NCBI RefSeq assembly: GCF_001436645.1 | Contig: NZ_AYZI01000001.1 | Coordinates: 1 to 64,000 of the forward strand | Length of the DNA: 64,000 nucleotides | From: Fructilactobacillus florum DSM 22689 = JCM 16035 | GTDB taxonomy: Bacteria; Bacillota; Bacilli; Lactobacillales; Lactobacillaceae | Reading direction: 5' to 3' | Part shown: one piece after another, positions 14,834 to 23,518 of the stretch | Layout: every line of letters starts with the position of its first letter | Position numbering within the stretch: position 1 is the first letter of the stretch | Position numbers and translations under genes: made by a program | Notes under the pieces: generated by a model | The model's input: the letters and a program-made list of their open reading frames with translations, nothing else | Told to the model about the DNA's origin: nothing | Database searches by the model: none

Positions 14834-15638
14834 TGGTTTGCAACTGTTGATAATCAATCAGTTGCGCCACCACCTTTCTGTTGAGCCACTGTGAGGCTAC
14901 CTGAGCAAATCTGTTAGGATTAGCTGTGGTATAAAAACGACAACTACCAGACCCAGTTTTCTCCAATTGATTTTCATTGTCCAATAATTGCTGCGCCGTT
15001 GCAATCGTTGCAATCCCAGGATCAATCAGCCGTACCTGAGGAGCAACCGCTTGCTGGATTAAAGAGGAGATGATTGGGAAATGGGTGCAGCCAAGGATCA
15101 AAGTATCAATTTTACTTTGTAAAAGTGGTGCTAGACTTTCTCGCACAATTTTTTGGTCAATGCTAGTCTGATAATTGCCCGCTTCAACCAGTGGAATTAG
15201 TTTAGGACAAGCCAGCTCAACTACCTCACAAGTGGGATCTAACTGATGAATAGCATCTCGATAAGCATGACTAGCAACTGTTCCGCGCGTTGCAATTACG
15301 CCAATTTGATGGTTCCTAGTTGCCTGAACAGCGGCGCGACTCCCTGGTTCAATTACACCGATAACCGGGATCGGCAACGTATTTTGCAGTGAAGCTAAGG
15401 CAACCGAAGTCGCTGTGTTACAAGCCACAATCATCAATTTGGCCTGCTGGCGGACAAAAAAAGAACCGATTGCACTACTATAGGCACGAACTGCCGTTGG
15501 TGATTTTTCACCGTAAGGTAAATGCTGTTCGTCGCCTAAAAATAAAAATTGTTCCTGCGGAAAGGTCCTTAGAGCTGTTTTTAAAACTGTCAGCCCTCCG
15601 ACGCCGGAATCCATCATTGCAATTGGTGCTGATTGCAT
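14823..15638 (-). CDS. racE: Glutamate racemase
   Basis: The 271-residue enzyme makes D-glutamate for peptidoglycan. Both catalytic cysteines are visible: VACNTATS near residue 75 and LGCTHFP near residue 184. The N-terminal IAMMDSGVGGLTVL supplies the substrate-binding Asp/Ser. AGGAGG precedes the ATG at 15638. It is followed by rdgB with overlap and is divergent from yslB. Also called murI. Confidence 0.96.
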   Translation of the reverse strand: MQSAPIAMMDSGVGGLTVLKTALRTFPQEQFLFLGDEQHLPYGEKSPTAVRAYSSAIGSFFVRQQAKLMIVACNTATSVALASLQNTLPIPVIGVIEPGSRAAVQATRNHQIGVIATRGTVASHAYRDAIHQLDPTCEVVELACPKLIPLVEAGNYQTSIDQKIVRESLAPLLQSKIDTLILGCTHFPIISSLIQQAVAPQVRLIDPGIATIATAQQLLDNENQLEKTGSGSCRFYTTANPNRFAQVASQWLNRKVVAQLIDYQQLQTNDK

Positions 15639-15750
15639 AGTTCTTCCCTCCTAATGTATTTCAGTATACTATAAAGTGCGTCCAGTTGATTTATTTCTGA
15701 AGTCAGTATGGTAGAATGTATCATGTAACAATTGGATTGGAGAGAATTTA

Positions 15751-16203
15751 ATGAGCAAACCTGCAAAAAACGATTATGACCAATTTTTCCAAGGAGCGGC
15801 TGCTGACGAAGCCTGGCCAGTATTGTTATTACGAGATGTTCTATTACCAAATCTCTTAGAAAGAGATTTACATGATATTTTATACTGGGCAGGAAAAAAT
15901 TTAGCAATTAAGTTCCCACAAACTACCGAGTCACTGGTTCACTTTTTTGAGGTCAGTGACTTTGGCAACCTGGTACTCACAAAGCAAACGGCAGACAAAA
16001 CCACTTGGAAGTTAAGTGGTCCTACGATTTCAAAACGACTAGCTGCCGATCAAGATGCCGACTTCATGCTAGAAACAGGTTTTCTAGCTCAAACACAGCA
16101 ACAAACCACGGGACTGATTACCGAAGCTGAATATAAACTACGCAACAAAGGAATCATCGAAATTATGGTTGTTTCCGATAGTAATCAACCCCTGCCCTAC
16201 TAG
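15751..16203 (+). CDS. yslB: YslB/DUF2507 family protein
   Basis: The 150-residue protein matches DUF2507/YslB in length and in the blocks LLRDVLLPNLLERDLHDILYW and AIKFPQTTESLVHFFEVSDFG. The fold is related to the V4R-type small-molecule-binding domain. No catalytic residues are evident and the function is not established. TTGGAGAG precedes the ATG. It is divergent from racE and convergent with trxA, with which it shares a terminator. Confidence 0.9.
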   Translation: MSKPAKNDYDQFFQGAAADEAWPVLLLRDVLLPNLLERDLHDILYWAGKNLAIKFPQTTESLVHFFEVSDFGNLVLTKQTADKTTWKLSGPTISKRLAADQDADFMLETGFLAQTQQQTTGLITEAEYKLRNKGIIEIMVVSDSNQPLPY

Positions 16204-16218
16204 ACAGCGTTAGCATTA

Positions 16219-16254
16219 AAAAAATCCTGAAATGATTTCATTTCAGGATTTTTT
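16219..16254. terminator. Bidirectional terminator between yslB and trxA
   Basis: AAAAAATCCTGAAATG and its complement flank a four-base loop, with A/T-runs on both sides, between the convergent genes yslB and trxA. Confidence 0.9.
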
Positions 16255-16255
16255 A

Positions 16256-16567
16256 TTAAGCAGTATATTCAGCAAATAACTTTTGCAACTGTTCTTTGGA
16301 ATGATAGCCAACCACTTGATCAACAATCTGACCATCTTTTTTAATCAGTAGTGTCGGAATGCTCATGATTCCAAGACTGCTAGCCGTTGCTTTATTATCA
16401 TCAACGTTCAGTTTGCAGAATTTAATTGTATTGTCTGCTTCTGCCATCTCCTCAATAACTGGACTTTGCATCTTACAAGGTCCACACCAAGGAGCCCAAA
16501 AGTCAATTACAGTAAGACCAGTCGCTGTTTCTGCTGCAAAGTTTTCATCATTAATTTCGTGCACCAT
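16256..16567 (-). CDS. trxA: Thioredoxin
   Basis: This 103-residue cytosolic dithiol reductase has the canonical active site WAPWCGPCK near residues 26-34. The cis-proline segment MSIPTLLI and the GYHSKEQL region are in place. Of two adjacent ATG codons, the second (16567) is preferred: it gives a 7-nt spacing from AGGAGG and the usual MVxEI start. It lies downstream of mutS2, the standard lactobacillus arrangement, after a short intergenic gap. Confidence 0.96.
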   Translation of the reverse strand: MVHEINDENFAAETATGLTVIDFWAPWCGPCKMQSPVIEEMAEADNTIKFCKLNVDDNKATASSLGIMSIPTLLIKKDGQIVDQVVGYHSKEQLQKLFAEYTA

Positions 16568-16649
16568 CATAATTCCTCCTTGTTTTAGAACTTACATATT
16601 GTAAGTATATGGACTATTCCCATCAAATGCAACCATCTTGCTTAAAACC

Positions 16650-19007
16650 TTATTTAAAGGTCACAACCGTTGCTCCATCACCACCAGCACTCGGTGGGGC
16701 AAAGGAAAATTTTTGTACCTGACGATGGCGACTAAGTATCTTGGTAACCCCCGTTCGCAAGGCACCCGTACCTTTTCCGTGAACAATCGTTACCGTGGGG
16801 TAACCAGCTAACAAAGCTGCATCTAGATATTGATCAAGCCGGTGCATCGCATCATCATACCGAACTCCTCGCAAATCTAAAGTCGTTGGAACTGCTGCAG
16901 ACTTAGTTCTCCGCACCATTGGAGTTCCTTTGGCAGGTTGTTGCCGAGTTCCCTGCTTTTCCAAATTACTTTCCGCAACCTTCATTTTCAAAATACCCAA
17001 CTGGACTTCCCAGTTTTGCTGACCAAGCTTTCGGAGTAAGACCCCCTGCTGTCCATAGTTTTTAACCAAAACATCATCACCAACTCGCAGGGTTTGTTTG
17101 GCCTTCGAACGTTTTAAAACACGATTTTTTCGCAAGGCGGGTTGCTGCTCTAAAGCATTAAGTTTTCCCTGATCGGCAATAATCTCATTCTCTTTAACTC
17201 CTCCTTGCAAGTCGCGCTGCTTTTGGTGTAAATCATCAATTACAGCTTGGGCCTCCCGTTTAGTCTTGGTAACTAACTGGTTAGCTTCCCGCTTGGCTTG
17301 ATTTACTAACTGTTCCCGCTGTGCCTGAAACTGTCCAAAGTGATCTTGTAATTCTTGCTGTAATTCGGTGGTGGCTTTCAATTTTTCCGCTAGTTGGGTG
17401 GACCGTTCGTGCGCCAGTCGGGTTTGTTGCGTTAATTCCGTAATCATTCGATTCAAATCTTGGTCGGTCTCATCCGTGTAAGCTGTTGCTTGGTTCACAA
17501 TCTGTTCACTAAGACCCAGCCGGCGGGCAATCTGAAGGGCATTACTTTGGCCCGGAACGCCCATCAACAATCGATAGGTTGGACGGAGAGTTTCTTCGTC
17601 AAACTCCATGGAAGCATTTTCAGTAGCAACATGATTATACGCATAGGCTTTTAGCTCTGGATAGTGTGTTGTAGCCAAAACCGTGCTGTGCAACCGCTCA
17701 ATCGCATCTAAAATCGCCATTGCGAGTGCTGCCCCTTCGCTCGGATCAGTTCCAGCCCCTAATTCGTCAATCAATACTAAACTGCGTGCCGTCGTTTGCT
17801 GAAGGATCTGAATAATATTATCAAGATGAGAAGAAAAGGTACTTAAGTTCTGCTCAATTGACTGTTCATCCCCAATATCAGCAAAGACCTCATCAAAAAC
17901 CCCAACTTGACTCCCTTCATCTGCGGCAATGAATAGGCCCGATTGTGCCATCAATTGCAAAAGACCAAGTGTTTTCATCGTGATGGTTTTCCCACCAGTA
18001 TTCGGGCCGGTGATGATCAACTGGCGGCAATCTTGATTCAGTTCAATCGAATTTCCCACCACCCGATCTAAGGAAATCAATGGATGCCGAGCGGTTTTTA
18101 AGTGCACCTCATTTCTTATCGATAACTTCGGTTTCGTAGCGTGCAAAAATCGTGCGTAACGCGCCTTAGCATTAATCAAATCAAGATGCCCTAGCTGAGT
18201 GGCATTAGCAGCTAGATGCGCCCCCTCTGGTCTTAATTCATCAGAAAGTTCCGCCAGAATCCGTTTTTCTTCTTGCAGAGCCGCCTTTTGTTGAAACCGT
18301 AGCTGGTTATTAAGCTCCACTACTGCTTGCGGTTCCACGTACAGCGTTTGTCCAGACGCACTTTGGTCGTGTACGATTCCGCCAAATTGCTGTTTTGCTT
18401 CAGCTTTTACTGGAATCACATAGCGGTCATCCCGAATGGTAATTACAGTATCACTTAGATATTTTGCCCGCTTTCCATGGATATAACCGTTCATTTTTGT
18501 TTTAATCGTAGCCTGGGTTTGCTCAATTTGATGTCGCAGTTGTTGCAACTGCTGAGAAGCGGTATCCAACAGCCAGCCCGTAGCATCAACTGATTGGAGC
18601 AAGCGCTGGTTCAGCTCTGGAAGTGCGACCAATTGCTCGTTTAAGGAATAGAGTGTCAATAATTCGACGTGATCACTTTCAAGTTCAGTAAAAAATTGAT
18701 TAATTCGTTGAACTGTTTGTAGAATTTGACTAAACTGCGCTAATTCTTTCCCGTTTAGGTTAGCTCCTATTTCTAAACGTTTGAGTGGCTGATCAACGGC
18801 CACGAGGCGAGGCAACGGCAGTGGCTGATTCAAACGATCTAAGTGCACTCCATCATCCGTTTCATCCAATTGCTGCTGAATCAAGTCTGGGTCGCTGGTC
18901 GGAAAGAGTTGATCTAATTCTAATTTGCCTAAATCCGTCGCTAAGTAGTCGCGAATTTGTGTTTTGATTTTTTTATATTCTAATGTTTTTAAAATTTTTT
19001 TATTCAT
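16650..19007 (-). CDS. mutS2: MutS2 endonuclease/ribosome-collision ATPase with Smr domain
   Basis: This 785-residue MutS2 lacks the mismatch-recognition domains of MutS. It has a core/lever region (~1-310) and an ATPase with Walker A GPNTGGKTITMK near residue 330 and Walker B VLIDELGAGTDPSEG. A long coiled coil (~510-620) and a KOW-like segment lead to a C-terminal Smr nuclease domain (LDLRGVRYDDAMHRLD, then VTIVHGKGTGALR). In Bacillus, MutS2 splits collided ribosomes and can suppress recombination. It is downstream of cvpA in the zapA-cvpA-mutS2-trxA group, and is normal in length. Confidence 0.96.
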   Translation of the reverse strand: MNKKILKTLEYKKIKTQIRDYLATDLGKLELDQLFPTSDPDLIQQQLDETDDGVHLDRLNQPLPLPRLVAVDQPLKRLEIGANLNGKELAQFSQILQTVQRINQFFTELESDHVELLTLYSLNEQLVALPELNQRLLQSVDATGWLLDTASQQLQQLRHQIEQTQATIKTKMNGYIHGKRAKYLSDTVITIRDDRYVIPVKAEAKQQFGGIVHDQSASGQTLYVEPQAVVELNNQLRFQQKAALQEEKRILAELSDELRPEGAHLAANATQLGHLDLINAKARYARFLHATKPKLSIRNEVHLKTARHPLISLDRVVGNSIELNQDCRQLIITGPNTGGKTITMKTLGLLQLMAQSGLFIAADEGSQVGVFDEVFADIGDEQSIEQNLSTFSSHLDNIIQILQQTTARSLVLIDELGAGTDPSEGAALAMAILDAIERLHSTVLATTHYPELKAYAYNHVATENASMEFDEETLRPTYRLLMGVPGQSNALQIARRLGLSEQIVNQATAYTDETDQDLNRMITELTQQTRLAHERSTQLAEKLKATTELQQELQDHFGQFQAQREQLVNQAKREANQLVTKTKREAQAVIDDLHQKQRDLQGGVKENEIIADQGKLNALEQQPALRKNRVLKRSKAKQTLRVGDDVLVKNYGQQGVLLRKLGQQNWEVQLGILKMKVAESNLEKQGTRQQPAKGTPMVRRTKSAAVPTTLDLRGVRYDDAMHRLDQYLDAALLAGYPTVTIVHGKGTGALRTGVTKILSRHRQVQKFSFAPPSAGGDGATVVTFK

Positions 19008-19018
19008 GAAAACCTCGT

Positions 19019-19501
19019 CTAAGGTAACAATAACCGTGGCACACTGGTTACCAATAGTTGTGCAATGGTTGAGTTATCATATAAAGCTATCAACCAGCTC
19101 AGTTGGAGTAACAAGAGCCCACTGAGTAGTATTTTACTCAAAATAATACTGGTTACTAAGCCAACCACCCCACCTAACAAGCTATTAAATTGTTTAATAA
19201 GGGGCACATGCGCAACCACATTTAGCATGCGTGCCAGCAACCTTACCAGAATAGTTGCGATTAACAATGCCGAAAAGAACCCCAGACCGCGGTAAAAACT
19301 TAAATGCACCGGATTATGTTTTACAACCAATAGGTTGCCAATCGCTTGGTAGCAAACCGCAAAAAAATCAGTCGTCAGTAGTGCAAAGCCCAGCACCAGC
19401 AAAACTCCTAAAAAGCCAACCAACTCCCTTACAAAGCCACGGTGAAGACCATGAAAAAAGGCCGTCAGCATTACCAATAATAATATAATTGAAAGTATCA
19501 T
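19019..19501 (-). CDS. cvpA: CvpA family membrane protein
   Basis: The 160-residue protein has four predicted transmembrane helices. The opening SIILLLVMLTAFFHGLHRGFV and the glycine-rich GFLGVLLVLGF are the CvpA signature. The family is required for colicin V export in E. coli, and its role in Firmicutes is unclear. The start overlaps the end of zapA by four bases (ATGA), so the two are coupled. mutS2 follows 11 bp later. Confidence 0.9.
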   Translation of the reverse strand: MILSIILLLVMLTAFFHGLHRGFVRELVGFLGVLLVLGFALLTTDFFAVCYQAIGNLLVVKHNPVHLSFYRGLGFFSALLIATILVRLLARMLNVVAHVPLIKQFNSLLGGVVGLVTSIILSKILLSGLLLLQLSWLIALYDNSTIAQLLVTSVPRLLLP

Positions 19502-19758
19502 GCTTGATTATCCTTTTCGTGAGTTGTCGTTTGCAAATCATCAAGTTGTAGTTGCAAATCTAATTGTTTAGAAATCGCATTAAAGGCCACTAGGAGGGCT
19601 GCATCAACGGAGTTTAAATCCGATGCTTGCTGTTTAATAGTTGCTAACTCGTGATTCAAAATTTGAGCGACTGATTGCATGTGCTCATCTGAAGCAGTTC
19701 CGATAAACGTATAGCTTTTTCCATCAATGTCTGTTTTAAATCGTTTTTTTTCAACCAC
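19498..19758 (-). CDS. zapA: Cell division protein ZapA
   Basis: The 86-residue FtsZ-associated protein promotes Z-ring bundling. The sequence KKRFKTDIDGKSYTFIG then a C-terminal coiled coil (ILNHELATIKQQASDLNSVD) is typical. The start is set at the GTG at 19758 because AGGAGG lies 7 nt upstream and the family begins just before KKRFK. A longer frame starting further upstream has no ribosome site and crosses the terminator region. Coupled to cvpA. Confidence 0.88.
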   Translation of the reverse strand: MVEKKRFKTDIDGKSYTFIGTASDEHMQSVAQILNHELATIKQQASDLNSVDAALLVAFNAISKQLDLQLQLDDLQTTTHEKDNQA

Positions 19759-19799
19759 GAGAACGCCTCCTGCCAATGATTTTATTTTAGCACGAATAA

Positions 19800-19830
19800 T
19801 TAAAAAGGTACCAACCCGATTGTTGGTACC
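19800..19830 (-). terminator. Terminator after the DUF1292 gene
   Basis: GGTACCAAC and GTTGGTACC form a nine-base-pair stem around a short loop, followed by a T-run on the minus strand. It closes the alaS-ruvX-DUF1292 unit before zapA. Confidence 0.88.
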
Positions 19831-19846
19831 CAAAAGTTAACGTTGA

Positions 19847-20137
19847 CTAGCGAACGTCATCTGGATTAAGGAAAGTATTGAGGGTTTCTTGTACCATTTC
19901 CCATTCCTTATCATCATTGATTGCTTCTAATTCACCATCTGAAGGAGCCGTTGGATCGGCATCCTTCGGTAGGGCATACGCTTCAATATTTAACTCATCA
20001 TGCCCTTCTTCCTCAGCTGGGTACATCAAAATGTATGAGCGTTGGTACTCGTCAGATGTAAAGGTTAGCAATTCGTTATAGAGCAATTCGTTACCATCTT
20101 CATCAATCAGCGTAAGCTGTTCTGGTTCTTCTGCCAT
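19847..20137 (-). CDS. DUF1292 family protein (YrzB)
   Basis: The 96-residue acidic protein begins with EQLTLIDEDGNELLYNELLT and contains YILMYPAEEEGHDELNIEAY, the DUF1292 pattern. The family is conserved next to ruvX in Firmicutes but has no assigned biochemical function. It lies 16 bp downstream of ruvX. Confidence 0.9.
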   Translation of the reverse strand: MAEEPEQLTLIDEDGNELLYNELLTFTSDEYQRSYILMYPAEEEGHDELNIEAYALPKDADPTAPSDGELEAINDDKEWEMVQETLNTFLNPDDVR

Positions 20138-20153
20138 CTCAAGGCCTCCCTAA

Positions 20154-20576
20154 TTACTGGTGGTTCCGATCCAAGTATCCTTGTAAAATCAACTCGGCAG
20201 CCACTTTATCAATTACCTTTTTCCGTTTTGCACGTGAAACGTCAGCTTTTTCAATCAGCATCCGTTCAGCTTCCACGGTTGTCAGCCGCTCATCTTCATA
20301 ATCAACCGGAAGGTGAAAGCGGGCTTGTATCATTTTACCATATCGCTTAGAAGCCTTAACTCGAGGACCCATGGTATTATTCATGTTCTTTGGCAAGCCA
20401 ACGACCACTTTGGAAACTTGATAGTCGTTTATCAATTCACCTACACGATCCAAACCAAACTGATGATCAACTTCATTAATGGGAATAATTTCAATCCCCT
20501 GTGCCGTCCAACCTAAAGCATCGCTAATGGCAACTCCCACTGTTTTGGAACCGACATCTAATCCCATAATTTTCAT
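20154..20576 (-). CDS. ruvX: RuvX/YqgF pre-16S rRNA processing nuclease family
   Basis: The 140-residue RNase H-like protein has [19 protein letters not shown] (first catalytic Asp), [13 protein letters not shown] and [13 protein letters not shown] (second acidic cluster). The family was named as a putative Holliday junction resolvase and is now implicated in 16S rRNA 5'-end maturation. It begins only 31 bp after alaS. The ireB gene that usually intervenes is absent. Confidence 0.94.
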   Translation of the reverse strand: MKIMGLDVGSKTVGVAISDALGWTAQGIEIIPINEVDHQFGLDRVGELINDYQVSKVVVGLPKNMNNTMGPRVKASKRYGKMIQARFHLPVDYEDERLTTVEAERMLIEKADVSRAKRKKVIDKVAAELILQGYLDRNHQ

Positions 20577-20607
20577 GTTTAAATCCTAACCCTGCTGGTG
20601 CAGTCTG

Positions 20608-23265
20608 CTAATCAGTACTTACCTCGGTCAGCCACTGTCTTGTAGCAGCAAGTGCTTGAGGCATCCCGGCTGGATTCTTGCCACCAGCTTGAGCCAGATT
20701 GGGACGACCACCACCCCCACCGTCAATTTGAGGGGCGATTGCCCGGATTAAATCACCGGCTTTCAGACCTGCTTGAACTTGGTTTGCTGCCACTGCAACT
20801 AATAAATTGGCTTTGTCACCAGTCGTGGCGCCTAACACCAGCACATCAGATAGGTGTTGATCGCGCCACTGATCCGCCAGTACACGTAGCTGATTCATAT
20901 TAGTATCTGCTAAGCTGCCAGCAATCAACGTCCGTCCATTAATAGTTTCTGGTTGGGAAAACAACTGGTGAACAGCTTGTTGGGCTAACTGAGCCTCTAA
21001 CGACTCCTGCTTACTTTCCAGTGACTTGATTTGCTGTTGTAACTCTGAAACTCGGTCGAACGTTTGCCCAACAACTGGTGCTTTGACAGCAGCTGCAACC
21101 TTATGCAACTGGCGATCTTGTTCGTTAAGATACTCAAAGGCCGGTTGCGAAGTGAGTGCTTCGATTCGACGAATTCCCGCTCCAATCCCCGTTTCATTAG
21201 TAATTTTAAACAAGCCAATTTGGCTAGTATTTTGAACGTGGTCGCCTCCACAAAACTCAACGGAAAAATCCCCCGCTTTAACAACCCGAACCTGATCCCC
21301 ATATTTATCATCAAACAGGGCAATCGCCCCCATCTTGCGACCTTCTGCCTGACTGGTCACGACCGTTTCGACAGGCAAACTCGCAAAAATTTGTTGATTA
21401 ACTAGCCGTTCCACCTGTGCCAACTCTCGTTGTGTTACGGCTTTCGCATGGGTAAAATCAAACCGTAGATATTCCGGTTTAACCAAGGATCCCGCCTGTT
21501 GGGTATGGTTTCCTAGGACGGTTCGCAAGGCCTGGTCAAGCAGATGAGTCGCTGTATGATTGCGTTCAACGCCCCGGTGATAGGCACGATCCACTTCTAA
21601 GCGGTAGGTTTGATCGGTTTGTAGCGGCTCCTTGATTCGAACCGTATGCAAATTTTGTCCATTAGGTGCGTGCTGCACATCCACCACTTCAGCGACCTCT
21701 GTCCCAGCTTGCGTATAAATCTTACCAATATCCGCTACCTGACCACCCATTTCAGCATAAAAGGGCGTTTGGTCAAAAACAACTTCACAGGTTGTTCCAG
21801 CTCCTGTACTTTGCGAGACTATCGCTTCATCAGCAATGATTGCCACTGGTTTCGCCGCTTTAACCGTGAGCTGCTGATAACCAACGTACTCACTAGGTTG
21901 CTTAATCTCTAGCAGTAGGTCTCGTTGTACTTTCATTGAACCCTGGTCACTTCTCGCTTTCCGAGCCCGAGTTCGTTGCTGCTCCATTTCGGCATTAAAT
22001 CCAGCCGCATCAACTTGTAACCCATGATCACTGGCATATTCAGTGGTTAGTTCTAGGGGAAATCCGTAAGTATCATAAAGCTTAAAGGCCTGGTCACCCG
22101 AGATTTCAGTATGATTTTGTGACTTAGCCGCATTAATTACTTGATCCAAAAGGTTTAGGCCATCAGTTAATGTGGCATTAAACCGTTCCTCTTCGCTACG
22201 AATTAGTCCTTGAATGTACTCACTTTGTCGTAAAACATCTGGATAATGTTGCTGCATAATCTGCCCGACGACGGGTACTAACTGGTATAAAAAAGCGCTC
22301 TTGATTCCGAGTTGTCGACCGTTAACAGTTGCTCGTCGTAAGAGCCGCCTGATAACATAGCCACGACCTTCATTAGCTGGCAAAGCCCCGTCGCTAATGG
22401 CAAAGGTAATGGTTCTAATATGATCCGCAATCACTTTAAAAGCAACATCGTCTTGCTGATTCTTACCATAAAATCGTTGATCGCTGAGTGCTGCCGTTTT
22501 CTTAATAATCGGCATAAACAAATCAGTTTCAAAATTAGTCGGTGCATCTTGGAAAATTGAAAGCACTCGTTCTAATCCCATCCCGGTATCAATATTTTTA
22601 CGTGGCAAGGGTTCATAATGATCGTCAGCAGTGTGATTAAATTGCGAAAAAACAATGTTCCAAACCTCTAGGTAACGCTCGTTTTCTCCCCCAGGATAAT
22701 TTTCTGGATCATCGGGGTCAAGTTGATCGTAAGCTGGACCACGATCATAAAAAATCTCTGAATCGGGGCCAGAAGGTCCCTGACCAATATCCCAGAAGTT
22801 GTCTTTAATTGGAATTAAGTGGTCAGCCGACACCCCTGTTTTTTCCCACAGCGCCTTTGTTTCTTGATCTTTCGGGTAGTACGTAACGAATAGTCGTTTT
22901 GGATCCCAGCCAAACCAACGCTCACTTGTTAACAATTCATAGGCCCAGGGAATCGCTTCGGCTTTAAAATAGTCTCCCACCGAAAAGTTGCCAAGCATTT
23001 CAAACAGGGTTTGATGTCGGGCGGTTTTCCCAACATTTTCAATATCATTAGTTCGAATACTCTTTTGAGAACTAGTCATTCTTGGATTTTCAGGTACTAC
23101 AGAACCATCAAAATATTTTTTCATCGTGGCCACTCCGGAATTAATCCAGAGCAGGGTGGGATCATCTCTTGGAATTAATGAAGCACTTGGAACAATCTGG
23201 TGTCCCTTCTCGTGAAAAAAATCCAGAAACATTTGCCGAAGCTCACCGCTACTAAGTTGTTTCAT
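20608..23265 (-). CDS. alaS: Alanyl-tRNA synthetase
   Basis: The 885-residue class II synthetase charges tRNA-Ala. The start MKQLSSGELRQMFLDFF is standard. Motif 1-3 blocks include LWINSGVATMKKYFDG and DTGMGLERVLSIFQ. The editing domain has HTATHLLDQALR with zinc ligands plus EFCGGDHV, and the C-terminal DHHA1 glycine-rich domain (IDGGGGGRPNLAQAGG) is complete. GGAGG precedes the ATG. Expression is under a T-box leader. Confidence 0.97.
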   Translation of the reverse strand: MKQLSSGELRQMFLDFFHEKGHQIVPSASLIPRDDPTLLWINSGVATMKKYFDGSVVPENPRMTSSQKSIRTNDIENVGKTARHQTLFEMLGNFSVGDYFKAEAIPWAYELLTSERWFGWDPKRLFVTYYPKDQETKALWEKTGVSADHLIPIKDNFWDIGQGPSGPDSEIFYDRGPAYDQLDPDDPENYPGGENERYLEVWNIVFSQFNHTADDHYEPLPRKNIDTGMGLERVLSIFQDAPTNFETDLFMPIIKKTAALSDQRFYGKNQQDDVAFKVIADHIRTITFAISDGALPANEGRGYVIRRLLRRATVNGRQLGIKSAFLYQLVPVVGQIMQQHYPDVLRQSEYIQGLIRSEEERFNATLTDGLNLLDQVINAAKSQNHTEISGDQAFKLYDTYGFPLELTTEYASDHGLQVDAAGFNAEMEQQRTRARKARSDQGSMKVQRDLLLEIKQPSEYVGYQQLTVKAAKPVAIIADEAIVSQSTGAGTTCEVVFDQTPFYAEMGGQVADIGKIYTQAGTEVAEVVDVQHAPNGQNLHTVRIKEPLQTDQTYRLEVDRAYHRGVERNHTATHLLDQALRTVLGNHTQQAGSLVKPEYLRFDFTHAKAVTQRELAQVERLVNQQIFASLPVETVVTSQAEGRKMGAIALFDDKYGDQVRVVKAGDFSVEFCGGDHVQNTSQIGLFKITNETGIGAGIRRIEALTSQPAFEYLNEQDRQLHKVAAAVKAPVVGQTFDRVSELQQQIKSLESKQESLEAQLAQQAVHQLFSQPETINGRTLIAGSLADTNMNQLRVLADQWRDQHLSDVLVLGATTGDKANLLVAVAANQVQAGLKAGDLIRAIAPQIDGGGGGRPNLAQAGGKNPAGMPQALAATRQWLTEVSTD

Positions 23266-23280
23266 TGTCTGCCTCCATCA

Positions 23281-23483
23281 AAATAAAAAACACCCTTGCA
23301 TGCAAAGACGCCAAAACGCGGTACCACTTTGCTTGCAACGATGTCATGTCGTTAACCTCTTTAATCCTATAACGCGGAAACCGAAAACTAATTGGGTAGC
23401 ACCAAAACGTAACCTAGCAACATTGGTTCTCAGTTAGCCAATTTCCTGTAGTGCTAGTCTTTTCATTAGGCATGTCCCATTAA
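23281..23483 (-). promoter_or_regulatory. T-box riboswitch leader of alaS
   Basis: The ~200-nt leader contains the T-box motif AAAGTGGTACCGCG (23317-23330). Its TGGT bulge fits a tRNA with A at the discriminator position, as in tRNA-Ala. A hairpin ending in a T-run (GTCTTTG-CATG-CAAGGGTG then TTTTTT) follows and is the terminator that competes with the antiterminator. Uncharged tRNA-Ala should permit read-through. The specifier GCN codon was not assigned with certainty. Confidence 0.9.
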
Positions 23484-23489
23484 CAACTA

Positions 23490-23518
23490 ATTATAGCGAT
23501 GCCACCCCGGAGTGTCAA
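23490..23518 (-). promoter_or_regulatory. Consensus promoter of the alaS T-box leader
   Basis: TTGACA (23513-23518) and TATAAT (23490-23495), both perfect, are separated by exactly 17 bp. The -35 abuts the stop codon of the upstream helicase gene. Confidence 0.92.

Noticed and set aside
15614-15907. Minus-strand 97-codon frame between racE and yslB
   Set aside because: It lies opposite yslB, a clear DUF2507 gene with a proper ribosome site, and shows no protein family features.
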